Origin: JAJKIP01 sp037200685
GTDB lineage: Bacteria > Bacteroidota > Bacteroidia > Chitinophagales > Chitinophagaceae
NCBI GenBank assembly: GCA_037200685.1
Contig: JBBCIG010000019.1
Span: forward strand, 329,880 to 393,879
Direction: 5' to 3'
Length of the DNA stretch: 64,000 nucleotides
Shown piece after piece: positions 17,516 through 25,831 of this stretch. Under the pieces are notes generated by a model, which was given only the letters and a program-made list of their open reading frames with translations, searched no databases and was not told the DNA's origin. Position numbers and translations under genes: made by a program. The first letter of the stretch is position 1. The number at the start of each line of letters is the position of its first letter.

Positions 17516-18627
17516 TGCGGTACTTAATAGTTTCAGTCATTTCATTTATTTTCTTATCGGGTTGCAGGGAAAAGTATGATCCGCCATTTAGCTCTTTACC
17601 AAAATCATTTCTTGTAGTGGAGGGTAATTTAAATACTGGGACCGGCCTTACTTCGATACGCCTTACTAAAACAGTGAAGCTGGGAGACCCTATAAAAATA
17701 ATCGGAGAAACGAATGCTCAATTAACCGTGGAAGGAAAGGACAATTCCATCAGGGGCTTGACGGGGACAGGTAATGGTCTTTATACTTCGCCCTCTCTTA
17801 ACCTTATCATTGGTAATGAATACAGGTTAAGAATAAAAACTTCTGCGGGTAAAGAATATTTATCAGATTATATAAAAGCGAAAGCTAATCCTGACATAGA
17901 CAGTGTAAGCTGGGAGGAAGATAACGATGGGTTAAATATTTATGTAAATACTCACGACCCTTCTAATGCAACGAAATATTATCACTGGGAATACACTGAA
18001 ACCTGGGAACAACGATCAACTTATTATTCATCTTATATTTATCAAAATGGGATAGTGAGACGCAGGAACTTCCCTGGCGAAGATGTAAGTGTTTGCTGGA
18101 GGTATGATACTTCTTCAACTATTTTCCTGGCGAACTCTACCCGTTTATTGGAAGATGTTATTTCCAAAAAATCTATTATAAAAATTCCCAAAGGAAATGA
18201 AAAGCTGGCGGTTCGTTATAGCGTTCTTGTTAAGCAATACGCATTAGAAAAAGAGGCTTATTCTTTTTATGAGTTAATGAAAAAAAATACAGAAGACCTC
18301 GGTTCTTTTTTCGACACGCAACCATCAGAGATAAGAGGGAATGTTCATAATACCAGCGACCCTAATGAATATGTGATTGGTTATGTTACAGCTTGTGCGG
18401 AAAAACAAAAAAGGGTGTTTATCACAATTCCCTGGCGACATGTTTTGCCGTGCGAAGTTGTAACCATACCAAATATACCTGACAGTATATATCAGGCATT
18501 TGGGCCTAGCGGCAGCTATATACCTTTAGATTTTAGTAACCCGCCAGGCGAATACACGGGAGCAACAAGAATTTGTGCGGATTGCAGGCTGAGAGGAGGA
18601 TCAACAATAAAACCATCTTATTGGTAA
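17515..18627 (+). CDS. DUF4249 lipoprotein, copy 2
   Basis: A 370-residue paralogue of the preceding gene; ATG 17515 is chosen because it aligns with the first copy (MRYLI start). Lipobox FLSGC, LVVEGNLNTGTGLTSIRLTK and the C-terminal CADCRLRGG...PSYW motif are conserved. Its presence next to a receptor remnant indicates tandem duplication followed by divergence. Like copy 1 it is expected on the outer membrane with the TonB receptor; having two may give alternative partners for one receptor. Function beyond the family name is unknown. Confidence 0.85.
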   Translation: MRYLIVSVISFIFLSGCREKYDPPFSSLPKSFLVVEGNLNTGTGLTSIRLTKTVKLGDPIKIIGETNAQLTVEGKDNSIRGLTGTGNGLYTSPSLNLIIGNEYRLRIKTSAGKEYLSDYIKAKANPDIDSVSWEEDNDGLNIYVNTHDPSNATKYYHWEYTETWEQRSTYYSSYIYQNGIVRRRNFPGEDVSVCWRYDTSSTIFLANSTRLLEDVISKKSIIKIPKGNEKLAVRYSVLVKQYALEKEAYSFYELMKKNTEDLGSFFDTQPSEIRGNVHNTSDPNEYVIGYVTACAEKQKRVFITIPWRHVLPCEVVTIPNIPDSIYQAFGPSGSYIPLDFSNPPGEYTGATRICADCRLRGGSTIKPSYW

Positions 18628-18650
18628 AATTTATTTAAGCAATAGCAATT

Positions 18651-21050
18651 ATGTACAGCACTATTTTCCGATATAATAAATGGTTAATTGCAATATTTTA
18701 TATGTTCTATGGAAATGCTACTTTTTGCCAGCAACCTCTTATTGCTAGATTTAATTCTTATAATAGTATTGCTGTACAGGAAAAATTATTTCTCCATACT
18801 GATAAAGAATTTTATATAGCAGGAGAAATTTTATGGTTCAGGATTTACTATGTGGATGGAGCGACCCATAGGCCTTTACATTTAAGTAAAGTGGCCTACG
18901 TAGAAATAATAAATGAGAAAAATGAACCGGTATCACAGGCAAAAATTTCCCTGCAGCCTGGTGATAGTAAGGGTTCTTTTTATTTACCTACGTTATTGAA
19001 TACAGGTAACTATACAATCCGGGCTTATACAAACTGGATGAAAAATTTTGATGATGGCTATTTCTTTCAGAAAAAGATTACGATTGTAAACACATTGAAG
19101 GCGCCGGAAGCCACTTCTTCCAGGCAATCCGACCCGGATATCGCTGTCAGTTTTTTTCCAGAAGGAGGTAACCTTGTAAGTAGCCTGGAAAGCAAAGTCG
19201 GTTTTATTGTGGCAAATGCTGAAGGGGGTATTAATGATTTTCAGGGATTTATTATTAGTAATAGCGGCGATACTATAACCAGGTTTTCTCCCTTGAAATT
19301 CGGTATTGGAAGTTTTGTTTTCAAGCCTCTCCCGGGTTATACTTATAAAGCGATTATTCTATTATCAAGGGGCGCTATAATTAATAAACCTCTCCCGGTA
19401 ATTTATGACAATGGATATGTGATGCAGGTGAGAGATAATAACGAGGGAAAAATAGAAATAAAAGTGCAGCGAAAGAAAATGCAGGGGGAGGATAATGCTG
19501 AGCAGGTTTTGCTGGCCGCACATACAAGACAAGTATTAAATTTAGCAGAAAAAATTTCGATAAATGACAATGGTTCTGCTATTTTTTTAGTAGATAAAAA
19601 TAAAATTGGTAAAGGAATAACGCATTTCACCCTTTTTAATAGTGATAATAAACCGCTGTGTGAAAGATTGATTTATATAAAACCGGGGCCCGGAATTTCA
19701 GTGAATGTAAAAAGTGATCAAACTTCTTACACTAACAGACAGCAAATTAATTTATCGTTAAGCACTCAATTCAATCAGCCGGGCAGTACCCCGCTTCACT
19801 TATCTGCTTCCGTATTTAAAATAGATTCATTGCAAAAGCATGATGAGTCAACTATCGTAGATTACATGTGGTTGACATCTGATATTGCCGGAAAGGTGGA
19901 ATCACCATCTTATTATTTTTCCAACGATCCGGATATAAATGTCGCTACTGACAATCTTATGCTGACACATGGATGGCGAAGGTTTAAATGGAATGATATA
20001 TTGGCCGGTGGAAATGGTTTTATAAAATACCTTCCAGAAGCGGGAGGGCAGCTTGTTCAGGGAAGATTGAAAGATAAAGATGATAAGCCAGTGGCCAACA
20101 CAGATGCGTATTTATCTATACCAGGTCAGCCATTTGGATTTTATATTTCCAGGAGTGATAATAATGGGGGGGTTCAATTTGAAGTAAAAGATTACTATGG
20201 CAACAGGCAGGTGATCGTTCAGCCGGGTATTGAAACGGATACACTTTATAAAGTTGAGATAATAAAACCATTTCTTGAAGCGGACACGGGCAGGAAATAT
20301 GCGACTTATCAGCTACCTGAAGATAATAAAGAACAACTTTTGCAAAAGAGTATTGCCATGCAGGTGCAAAATATTTATTCAGGCGATAGTATGCGAAATT
20401 TTGCTGCCCCCGTTCTTATAGATACTCTTCCTTTTTATGGCTACCCGGAAAAGCAATACCAATTGGATTTGTATAAACGGTTTACTACAATGGAAGAAAT
20501 TTTAAGGGAATATGTTGTTGAAATAAATGTTGTAAACAGAGGTGGAAAGCTTGCATTAAAAATATTTAATCCTGACGCCTCAGATTTTTATACGGGTTAT
20601 GCACTTGTTTTGCTTGATGGCGTTCCTTTACCGGATGTAAATAAAATATTCTCTTATGATCCGCTTAAGGTAAAGAAATTGGAGGTTATACAAGCACGTT
20701 ATGTAATGGGGCAATCTATCTTCAATGGTGTTGCCAGTTTTTCAACATACGAGGGTGTATTTGATGGGTTTGAGTTGGATCCCAAACTTGTTGCTATTGA
20801 TTATCCCGGGCTGCAATTAGAAAGAGATTTTTACTCACCTGTATATGAAACAAAAGCGCAAATAGAAAGCAGACTGCCAGATTTCAGAAACACTTTATTA
20901 TGGGCGCCTGATATTACTACAGATAAAGAGGGAAAAGCCAGGCTTCAGTTCTATTCATCAGACAGGGTCGGTAAATACATAGTGGTCTTGCAGGGCATGA
21001 ATGAAAGTGGTGATTTTGTTTCCAGCACCTCAACTATTGAGGTTAAATAG
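18651..21050 (+). CDS. MG2-like surface protein of the receptor operon
   Basis: A 799-residue exported protein (hydrophobic N-terminus, likely cleavage near TFCQQ). Residues about 40-130 resemble the macroglobulin MG2 domain (EKLFLHTDKEFYIAGEILWF, then GSFYLPTLLNTGNYTIRAYT), common in large Bacteroidota proteins encoded with TonB receptors. Near residues 640-700 a stretch LVLLDGVPLP...DPLKVKKLEVI resembles a TonB-receptor plug strand, but no barrel follows. It is the last gene of the operon, 23 bp after the second DUF4249 gene. It may bind proteins at the surface, by analogy with macroglobulin folds; that is inference only. Confidence 0.75.
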   Translation: MYSTIFRYNKWLIAIFYMFYGNATFCQQPLIARFNSYNSIAVQEKLFLHTDKEFYIAGEILWFRIYYVDGATHRPLHLSKVAYVEIINEKNEPVSQAKISLQPGDSKGSFYLPTLLNTGNYTIRAYTNWMKNFDDGYFFQKKITIVNTLKAPEATSSRQSDPDIAVSFFPEGGNLVSSLESKVGFIVANAEGGINDFQGFIISNSGDTITRFSPLKFGIGSFVFKPLPGYTYKAIILLSRGAIINKPLPVIYDNGYVMQVRDNNEGKIEIKVQRKKMQGEDNAEQVLLAAHTRQVLNLAEKISINDNGSAIFLVDKNKIGKGITHFTLFNSDNKPLCERLIYIKPGPGISVNVKSDQTSYTNRQQINLSLSTQFNQPGSTPLHLSASVFKIDSLQKHDESTIVDYMWLTSDIAGKVESPSYYFSNDPDINVATDNLMLTHGWRRFKWNDILAGGNGFIKYLPEAGGQLVQGRLKDKDDKPVANTDAYLSIPGQPFGFYISRSDNNGGVQFEVKDYYGNRQVIVQPGIETDTLYKVEIIKPFLEADTGRKYATYQLPEDNKEQLLQKSIAMQVQNIYSGDSMRNFAAPVLIDTLPFYGYPEKQYQLDLYKRFTTMEEILREYVVEINVVNRGGKLALKIFNPDASDFYTGYALVLLDGVPLPDVNKIFSYDPLKVKKLEVIQARYVMGQSIFNGVASFSTYEGVFDGFELDPKLVAIDYPGLQLERDFYSPVYETKAQIESRLPDFRNTLLWAPDITTDKEGKARLQFYSSDRVGKYIVVLQGMNESGDFVSSTSTIEVK

Positions 21051-21174
21051 GCGGTTCAGATTATAAATAGATCTTTCAAAAATTTTACTTTCCCATTGTT
21101 ATTTTTCACGGTTTTATTTATTGAATAGCTGAATGAACATTTCATTCGTAGTTTCGTACTACAATTAGCACATT

Positions 21175-22113
21175 ATGGAATTTGGAAGAGTAGAGATAAA
21201 AGAATTAAATAAAGTTGACTTCTCATTACCTGCAGAACCTGCCTTTAATAAAAAAATATTAAAAAGCAAGCCGCTTAAAAACCCCAAAGTATATATCGGC
21301 TGCGCCAAATGGGGAAGAACCGAGTGGGTGGGAAAGATCTACCCGCCAAAAACAAAGGAAAAAGATTTTTTGCAACATTATGTAGAGCATTATAATTCCA
21401 TTGAGTTAAATGCTACGCACTATAAAATATATGGCGAGAGTGGTATAAAAAAATGGGCGGAAAAGGCGAAGGGAAAAGATTTTCTTTTTTGTCCGAAGAT
21501 GTACAAAGGGGTTACTCACTTCGGCAGCCTGAAGGGGAAAGATTTTATTACCAATGAATTCTTCAGGGGGATCACTGCATTTGAAAAACATCTCGGTCCC
21601 ATCTTTGTTCAGGTAAGTGATAGTTTTTCTCCAAAAAGAAAAGAAGAATTGTTTACTTACCTGGCTACATTACCAAAAGATCTGCAATTTTTTTTAGAAG
21701 TTCGTCACCCTGATTGGTTTGCTAAAGAAGAAGAACGAAACGATATGTTCAATTTTTTGAAAGAACATGATATGGGCGCCGTAATCACAGACACGGCCGG
21801 CAGAAGGGATTGTGCTCATATGCACCTCACCGTTCCCAAAACGTTTATCCGTTATGTAGGAAATAGTTTACATAAAACAGACTTTACAAGAATTGATGCC
21901 TGGGTGAAAAGAATGAAGTATTGGCTGGACCATGGGATGAAAGAATTATATTTTTTCATGCACATGCATGATGAAGCTACTTCGCCTGAATTGACCGTTT
22001 ACCTCGTTGATAAAATGAATAAAGAGTGCGGGCTGGACCTGATCAAACCAAAATTTATTGACAATAGCGCACCACCAAAACAAAAGCCTAAGCAAAAAGG
22101 TTTGTTTGATTAA
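21175..22113 (+). CDS. DUF72 family protein
   Basis: A 312-residue TIM-barrel-like protein of the DUF72 (YecE) family: VYIGCAKWGRTEWVGKIYP, then NSIELNATHY, FFLEVRHPDWF and YFFMHMHDEATSPE. The biochemical role of DUF72 is not established; in Bacteroidota such genes commonly sit with error-prone polymerase and 2'-5' RNA ligase genes, as here. It runs convergent to umuC and overlaps its stop by four bases (22110-22113). Start ATG 21175. Confidence 0.85.
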   Translation: MEFGRVEIKELNKVDFSLPAEPAFNKKILKSKPLKNPKVYIGCAKWGRTEWVGKIYPPKTKEKDFLQHYVEHYNSIELNATHYKIYGESGIKKWAEKAKGKDFLFCPKMYKGVTHFGSLKGKDFITNEFFRGITAFEKHLGPIFVQVSDSFSPKRKEELFTYLATLPKDLQFFLEVRHPDWFAKEEERNDMFNFLKEHDMGAVITDTAGRRDCAHMHLTVPKTFIRYVGNSLHKTDFTRIDAWVKRMKYWLDHGMKELYFFMHMHDEATSPELTVYLVDKMNKECGLDLIKPKFIDNSAPPKQKPKQKGLFD

Positions 22114-23393
22114 TGTACTTCGTAAAGTTCATCCCATCTTGTAGTATATCGCTGGCTTCTTAACTCCTGCCGCATTTTCCAGTCTCTTGCCGTTCCGCTG
22201 GCGGCGAATTTTAATACATCATCCCGCTGGCTAAAGTTGATATTGTCTATCATGTGCATTAATTTCCGTTCACAGTTTTTAGTTTCAGATAAAAATAAAT
22301 TTCCCTGGATCGATTGATCCGGTACGATACCGCTTAACATCACACCTGCTTTTTTATAAAATGTTCCTTGTTTATATAATCCATCTACTAAGCCGACAGC
22401 CGGTTTTATCAACTCATGCGTATACGAAGTTGCCGTCGGCAAAGTGATGTAATCACTATGCGTAACTCCGCGGTTAAAAGTTACATTATGGTTTTCTCCC
22501 TTAGCTACTACAAATACACTGATAATTTTTGCAGCGCCATTTTGCCTGCGCAATTTTTCCGCAGCCCTTGATGTATAAGTAGCGACCGCTTCTTTTATAT
22601 CTTCAATATTCCCGACCGGGCTGCCAAACATCCGGGTGGTGGCGATCATTTTTTTACTCACCAGTTCTTCTTCCATATCCTTTGCAGTTTCACCTCTGAG
22701 TTCTTTAACCAATCGTATTCCTGTTACACCACCTAGGTATATTCTTGCAAATTCCTCGCTTACATTTCTTAACTGCAATGCATCATAAATACTCCATTGC
22801 TCTTTTAATTTTAGCGCATATTGTCGGCCAACTCCCCAAATTTCACCCGCCGGAGTTTGTCGCAACGCATTGATAATTTTATCATCCGTATCCAGCACCG
22901 TTACACAGCCTGTTCTCTCTTTATCTTTTTTCGAAATACGGTTAGCCAGTTTCGCCAATACTTTAGTAGGGGCTATACCTACCGATACTTTAATGCCCGT
23001 CCACTGTTCAACGGTTTCTTTTATTTGTTTTCCGATAGCCTGCAATTCATTTTCGGGAAAAATGTCCAGGTCAATAAAAGCTTCATCCACGGAATAGACT
23101 TCTACATTTTTTTTGCCCAGTATAATGCGTAATGTCTCCATTACCCGCCAACTCAGGTCACCATATAAATTATAATTAGAAGAAAAAACGGAAATATTGT
23201 GTTTTTCAATCAATGGCTTCGCCATAAAATATGGCCCCGCCATTTCCACGCCGAATTTTTTCGCTTCGTCGCTACGGGACACGATGCATCCATCGTTGTT
23301 ACTTAGTACAACGACGGGTTTGTTCCAAAGTTCAGGTTTAAATAACCTTTCGCAGGAACAATAGAAATTGTTACAGTCGACGATTGCTTTCAT
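22110..23393 (-). CDS. umuC: Y-family DNA polymerase (UmuC-like)
   Basis: A 427-residue translesion polymerase. Catalytic carboxylates are seen at Asp6 (VDCNNFYCSCER) and in SVDEAF (Asp103, Glu104); the palm segment VSVGIAPTKVLAKLAN and a helix-hairpin-helix region (GEIWGVGRQYALKL) follow. The C-terminal QGNLF (363-367) fits a beta-clamp-binding peptide. It copies damaged DNA, normally with a UmuD partner, whose homologue lies upstream at 23864-24301. Between the two a DUF559 nuclease gene has been placed, flanked by palindromes, one of which ends a single base before the umuC ATG, so translation initiation of umuC may be affected. Confidence 0.93.
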   Translation of the reverse strand: MKAIVDCNNFYCSCERLFKPELWNKPVVVLSNNDGCIVSRSDEAKKFGVEMAGPYFMAKPLIEKHNISVFSSNYNLYGDLSWRVMETLRIILGKKNVEVYSVDEAFIDLDIFPENELQAIGKQIKETVEQWTGIKVSVGIAPTKVLAKLANRISKKDKERTGCVTVLDTDDKIINALRQTPAGEIWGVGRQYALKLKEQWSIYDALQLRNVSEEFARIYLGGVTGIRLVKELRGETAKDMEEELVSKKMIATTRMFGSPVGNIEDIKEAVATYTSRAAEKLRRQNGAAKIISVFVVAKGENHNVTFNRGVTHSDYITLPTATSYTHELIKPAVGLVDGLYKQGTFYKKAGVMLSGIVPDQSIQGNLFLSETKNCERKLMHMIDNINFSQRDDVLKFAASGTARDWKMRQELRSQRYTTRWDELYEVH

Positions 23394-23418
23394 ACCCCCC
23401 GGCCCCCTAAAGGGGGAG
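23394..23418 (+). repeat. G/C palindrome left of the DUF559 gene
   Basis: ACCCCCCGGCCCCCTAAAGG continuing to GGGAG; core CCCCCTAAAGGGGG at 23403-23416. It fills the whole spacer between the DUF559 stop and the umuC ATG. An inverted copy lies at 23855-23880. Confidence 0.85.
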
Positions 23419-23420
23419 TA

Positions 23421-23813
23421 TTACTCCGCCTTTTCCTGGAATTGTTCATGTAACGTCAGTTGAATTTTTTTAATTACATTTTGCGGATATTTCATCACTT
23501 CTTCATTTGTAAAACGAATTATTTTCAGGCCTGTTGACTCAATTATTTTTTGTCTCTCCTCATCATTCTTTCTTGCTTCTTCAGAATTATGTATCGGGCC
23601 GTCTATTTCAATAACAAGTTTTAGTTTAAAACAAAAGAAATCAGCTATGTAGTTCAGTAGGGGATGTTGTCTTCTGAATTTATAACCGCCTGGCTTTGTT
23701 TTTAAGTAACCCCATACTATCATTTCAGCATGCGTAACATTATTCCGAAGTTCTTTCGCCCTTTTGAATATCAACGGCCCGGCTTTATAAAACATTTCCT
23801 TTTCCACTTTCAT
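23421..23813 (-). CDS. DUF559 (Vsr-like) endonuclease domain protein
   Basis: A 130-residue protein of the DUF559 family, related to very-short-patch-repair endonucleases: AKELRNNVTHAEMIVWGYL, KFRRQHPLLNYIADFFCF, then LVIEIDGPIHN (metal-binding Asp region) and GLKIIRFTNEEV. I chose ATG 23813; the longer frame to 23906 would translate through a palindromic repeat. The gene stands between umuD- and umuC-like genes and is bounded on both sides by inverted CCCCCTAAAGGGGG palindromes, which suggests it arrived as a unit. Role in repair or as a selfish nuclease is open. Confidence 0.8.
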   Translation of the reverse strand: MKVEKEMFYKAGPLIFKRAKELRNNVTHAEMIVWGYLKTKPGGYKFRRQHPLLNYIADFFCFKLKLVIEIDGPIHNSEEARKNDEERQKIIESTGLKIIRFTNEEVMKYPQNVIKKIQLTLHEQFQEKAE

Positions 23814-23854
23814 TTTAAAAAACTTTTCAAGAAAAAAATAAATCTTCGATCTAA

Positions 23855-23880
23855 GTTCCCCCTTTAGGGGGACAGGGGGT
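23855..23880 (-). repeat. G/C palindrome right of the DUF559 gene
   Basis: On the minus strand CCCCCTGTCCCCCTAAAGG continuing to GGGAA; core at 23858-23871. It is the inverted counterpart of the repeat at 23394-23418. The TAA of the core (23864-23866) serves as the stop codon of the UmuD-like gene, so the repeat has rewritten that protein's C-terminus. Confidence 0.85.
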
Positions 23881-24301
23881 GAATCGAATACACCACCACT
23901 CCCCACACCAAAAAATTAGTAAACTCCGACAGGTTAATATTCTTGTAACGATCATTCTCCGCAATTAAAAATGCGGAGGAGAAATTTTTATGAAACCTTC
24001 GCACCAGTAATTCTCCATTTAATATAGCGACGATAACTTTTCCTTCCGTCATTTTTAAGGAGCGGTCTACAATCAATGTATCCCCGTCAAATATTCCCGC
24101 ATTCTGCATCGCATCCCCCTTCATTCGGAAAAAATAAGTGGCCGGTTTGTTTTTCACCAGTTCTTCATTCAGGTCAATCCCTCGTTCCATAAAGTCATCG
24201 GCCGCGGCGCCAAAGCCTGTTGCATTTGCTGTTTTTATTTCCTGTTGTGTAAACTGTTTGGAGCCTTTATAAGCACTGCCATAAAATTCTTCCCCATCCA
24301 T
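23864..24301 (-). CDS. UmuD-like S24 protein lacking the Ser-Lys dyad
   Basis: A 145-residue protein that aligns along UmuD: the cleavage region is ATGFGAAADDF (bond would be Thr28-Gly29), followed by GIDLNEELVKNKPATYFF and GIFDGDTLIVDRSL. The position of the catalytic Ser (GDSM in UmuD) is Ala64 (GDAM), and the Lys position (VKK) is Arg101 (VRR). Both codons are clear in the sequence (GCG and CGA). Self-cleavage by the normal mechanism should therefore be impossible, while the fold and UmuC binding may persist. The last residues (IHPLSP) and stop derive from the adjacent palindrome. It is the first gene of the umuD-DUF559-umuC unit and has a palindromic site upstream (24346-24360). Confidence 0.85.
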   Translation of the reverse strand: MDGEEFYGSAYKGSKQFTQQEIKTANATGFGAAADDFMERGIDLNEELVKNKPATYFFRMKGDAMQNAGIFDGDTLIVDRSLKMTEGKVIVAILNGELLVRRFHKNFSSAFLIAENDRYKNINLSEFTNFLVWGVVVYSIHPLSP

Positions 24302-24345
24302 AACTATAAAATTTAAAAATAAAGTTCATGAAAATAATTTGTAAA

Positions 24346-24360
24346 ACTAAATATTTTAGT
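24346..24360. promoter_or_regulatory. palindromic operator candidate upstream of the UmuD-like gene
   Basis: ACTAAA-TAT-TTTAGT, a perfect 6-bp inverted repeat with a 3-bp centre, 45-59 bp upstream of the UmuD-like start. Position and symmetry fit a repressor site, for example a damage-responsive one, but it is a single example in AT-rich DNA. Confidence 0.4.
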
Positions 24361-24398
24361 AAATTTATGCTAATAAAATAAGCGGACAAGGAATATCA

Positions 24399-24470
24399 TT
24401 GCTGAATAAAGAACAGGAAGTTGAAGAGTGCGACGCAACAGGCGATGCCATGAAAAACTACAGCTGGTAA
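24399..24470 (+). repeat. dispersed ~65-bp repeat, copy B
   Basis: TTGCTGAATAAAGAACAGGA, then GAGTGCGACGCAACA and CTACAGCTGGTAA. Lies 30 bp before the 2'-5' RNA ligase gene, with an inverted copy (C) just after that gene. Confidence 0.8.
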
Positions 24471-24499
24471 CAAAAATAAAAACGTAAAAAATCAGGAGC

Positions 24500-25114
24500 A
24501 TGAAAACAATCATCAACACCATCCCCGGCTACCGGGTGTACGAGTATTTACTCGTATTGAGTCCGCATGAAGAATTGTGGAACCGCATCATGAAAGTCAA
24601 AGAGGAGTTCGCCGAAAAATTCCAATCGGATCATGCCCGCTGGGGCAAACCGCACATTACGTTAACAAACTTCGTGCAATACGAAATGATGGAAGAGCGC
24701 ATTCTCAACCGGCTGCGCATTGTAGCGATGGGCTCCACGCCCTTCAAAGTGGAGCTGAAAGATTTCGGCAGTTTCCCGTCGCACACGATATATATAAATG
24801 TACTCAGCAAAGTTCCTGTACAAACATTGATAAAAATAATTCGTAGCGACACACAAAAGTTGATGAAGCTGGATGATGAAAACAAACCACATTTTATAAT
24901 GGAGCCGCATCTCACTATTGCAAGGAAGTTACAACCCTGGCAATATGAAAAAGGCTGGCTCGAATACAGTAATAAATATTTTACGGGCAGGTTCATCGCC
25001 GATAGTATGCTGTTATTAAGACGGCCGGTTGGCGAAATGAAATACCAAATAGTAAAGCGGTTCGAGTTTCAGAATATGCCGGTCACTACTAAACAGGGAG
25101 ATTTATTTTGTTAA
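24500..25114 (+). CDS. 2'-5' RNA ligase family protein (2H phosphoesterase)
   Basis: A 204-residue protein of the 2H phosphoesterase superfamily. Two HxTx catalytic motifs are present, KPHITLTNF near residue 51 and EPHLTIARK near 136, spaced as in LigT/YjcG-like proteins. Members open cyclic phosphates or join 2'-5' RNA ends; the in vivo substrate is usually unknown. The gene is enclosed by inverted copies of the dispersed repeat (B upstream, C beginning at its stop codon), so it may be a repeat-bounded insert. It belongs to an accessory region rich in nucleic-acid genes. Confidence 0.85.
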   Translation: MKTIINTIPGYRVYEYLLVLSPHEELWNRIMKVKEEFAEKFQSDHARWGKPHITLTNFVQYEMMEERILNRLRIVAMGSTPFKVELKDFGSFPSHTIYINVLSKVPVQTLIKIIRSDTQKLMKLDDENKPHFIMEPHLTIARKLQPWQYEKGWLEYSNKYFTGRFIADSMLLLRRPVGEMKYQIVKRFEFQNMPVTTKQGDLFC

Positions 25115-25181
25115 CCAGCTGTAGTGCTACTAGCATCGACTGTTGCGACGCTCCGTTCATCTTTCTGTTCTCTATTGAGCA
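25111..25181 (-). repeat. dispersed ~65-bp repeat, copy C (inverted)
   Basis: Read on the minus strand: GCTCAATAGAGAACAGAAAG, then GGAGCGTCGCAACAG and CACTACAGCTGGTTAA. It contains the RNA-ligase stop codon and mirrors copy B across the whole repeat. Confidence 0.8.
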
Positions 25182-25182
25182 A

Positions 25183-25236
25183 ATGCGTCGCTTCCGATAG
25201 CTATCGGAACTTCATCGTTCGGGAATTCTATTGAAC
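25183..25236 (-). repeat. dispersed repeat, partial copy C2 with an 18-bp palindrome
   Basis: A second partial copy directly after C (ATGCGTCGC, then TTCATCGTTCGGGAATTCTA). Embedded is the perfect palindrome TTCCGATAGCTATCGGAA at 25192-25209, a sequence type I recall as common in Bacteroidota spacers. Confidence 0.6.
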
Positions 25237-25277
25237 ATGAACTTGCTGAAGTATCGAATTTTAAAATTATAAGTGTA

Positions 25278-25692
25278 ATGATGCAAAGTAATACAACGAA
25301 AAAATTCAGCTCATTAACTGATAGGGAAGAGTGGCTGGGAACGCAAGTAGTTGATATTGCAATCAATATTCATAAGGCATTAGGCCCGGGTTTACTGGAA
25401 GGAGTATATGAAAAATGCTTTTGTTACGAACTTGAGAAAAGAAATACTTCATTTCAAAGGCAAAAAATTGTCCAATTACAGTATGATAAGTTGGTGATTG
25501 ATGAAGGGTTACGTATTGATATTCTTATTGACGACTTAATAGTGGTAGAGTTGAAGGCCCAGGAATATTATCATCCTGTATGGGATGCGCGGGTTTTGAG
25601 TTAATCTGAAGTTAGCTAATAAAAGATTGGGATATATTTTAAATTTTCATGTCCCCTTAATGAAAGAAGGTATTAAACGTGTTATAATGTAA
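25278..25692 (+). pseudogene. GxxExxY family protein with a one-base frameshift
   Basis: From ATG 25278 the frame gives 108 residues with the family signature GPGLLEGVYEKCFCYEL, then RIDILIDDLIVVELKA, and stops at 25602-25604 just after ARVLS. In the +1 frame the family's usual C-terminus continues at once (KLANKRLGYILNFHVPLMKE, GIKRVIM) to a TAA at 25690-25692. One extra base near 25601-25608 explains the break. GxxExxY proteins are small nuclease-fold-like proteins of uncertain role, often scattered as accessory genes. Here it lies between dispersed repeats. Whether it is decayed, a recent slip or a sequencing error cannot be told. Confidence 0.75.
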
Positions 25693-25698
25693 ATAAGA

Positions 25699-25799
25699 TT
25701 TGGAACACTAAGCCACAAAGGCTCTGAGACAGGGAGTGTTTGGTACCAGGCATATTTTTTTCTTTGTGCCTCTGTGGCTTAGTGCCTTCGTGTTCCAAA
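25699..25799. repeat. imperfect inverted repeat (CTAAGCCACARAGGC type)
   Basis: Left arm TTTGGAACACTAAGCCACAA (25699-25718), right arm near 25763-25799 ending GCCTTCGTGTTCCAAAG; the arms pair except for an 8-bp gap. It would form a large hairpin before the radical SAM gene. Sequences of this type are widely dispersed in bacterial genomes. Confidence 0.7.
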
Positions 25800-25831
25800 G
25801 CAGCTTTCCGGGAATACAAAAACTAAACTTT

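Noticed and set aside
21121..21156. Promoter before the DUF72 gene (TTG and TAGTTTCG)
   Set aside because: The spacing is about 25 bases and the -7 box is imperfect; not better than chance in this AT-rich DNA.
23814..23906. Extension of the DUF559 protein
   Set aside because: It would translate a palindromic repeat and overlap the UmuD-like gene; ATG 23813 fits the family's length.
25736..25831. N-terminal extension of the radical SAM protein
   Set aside because: It translates the right half of an inverted repeat; the conserved protein starts after ATG 25832.
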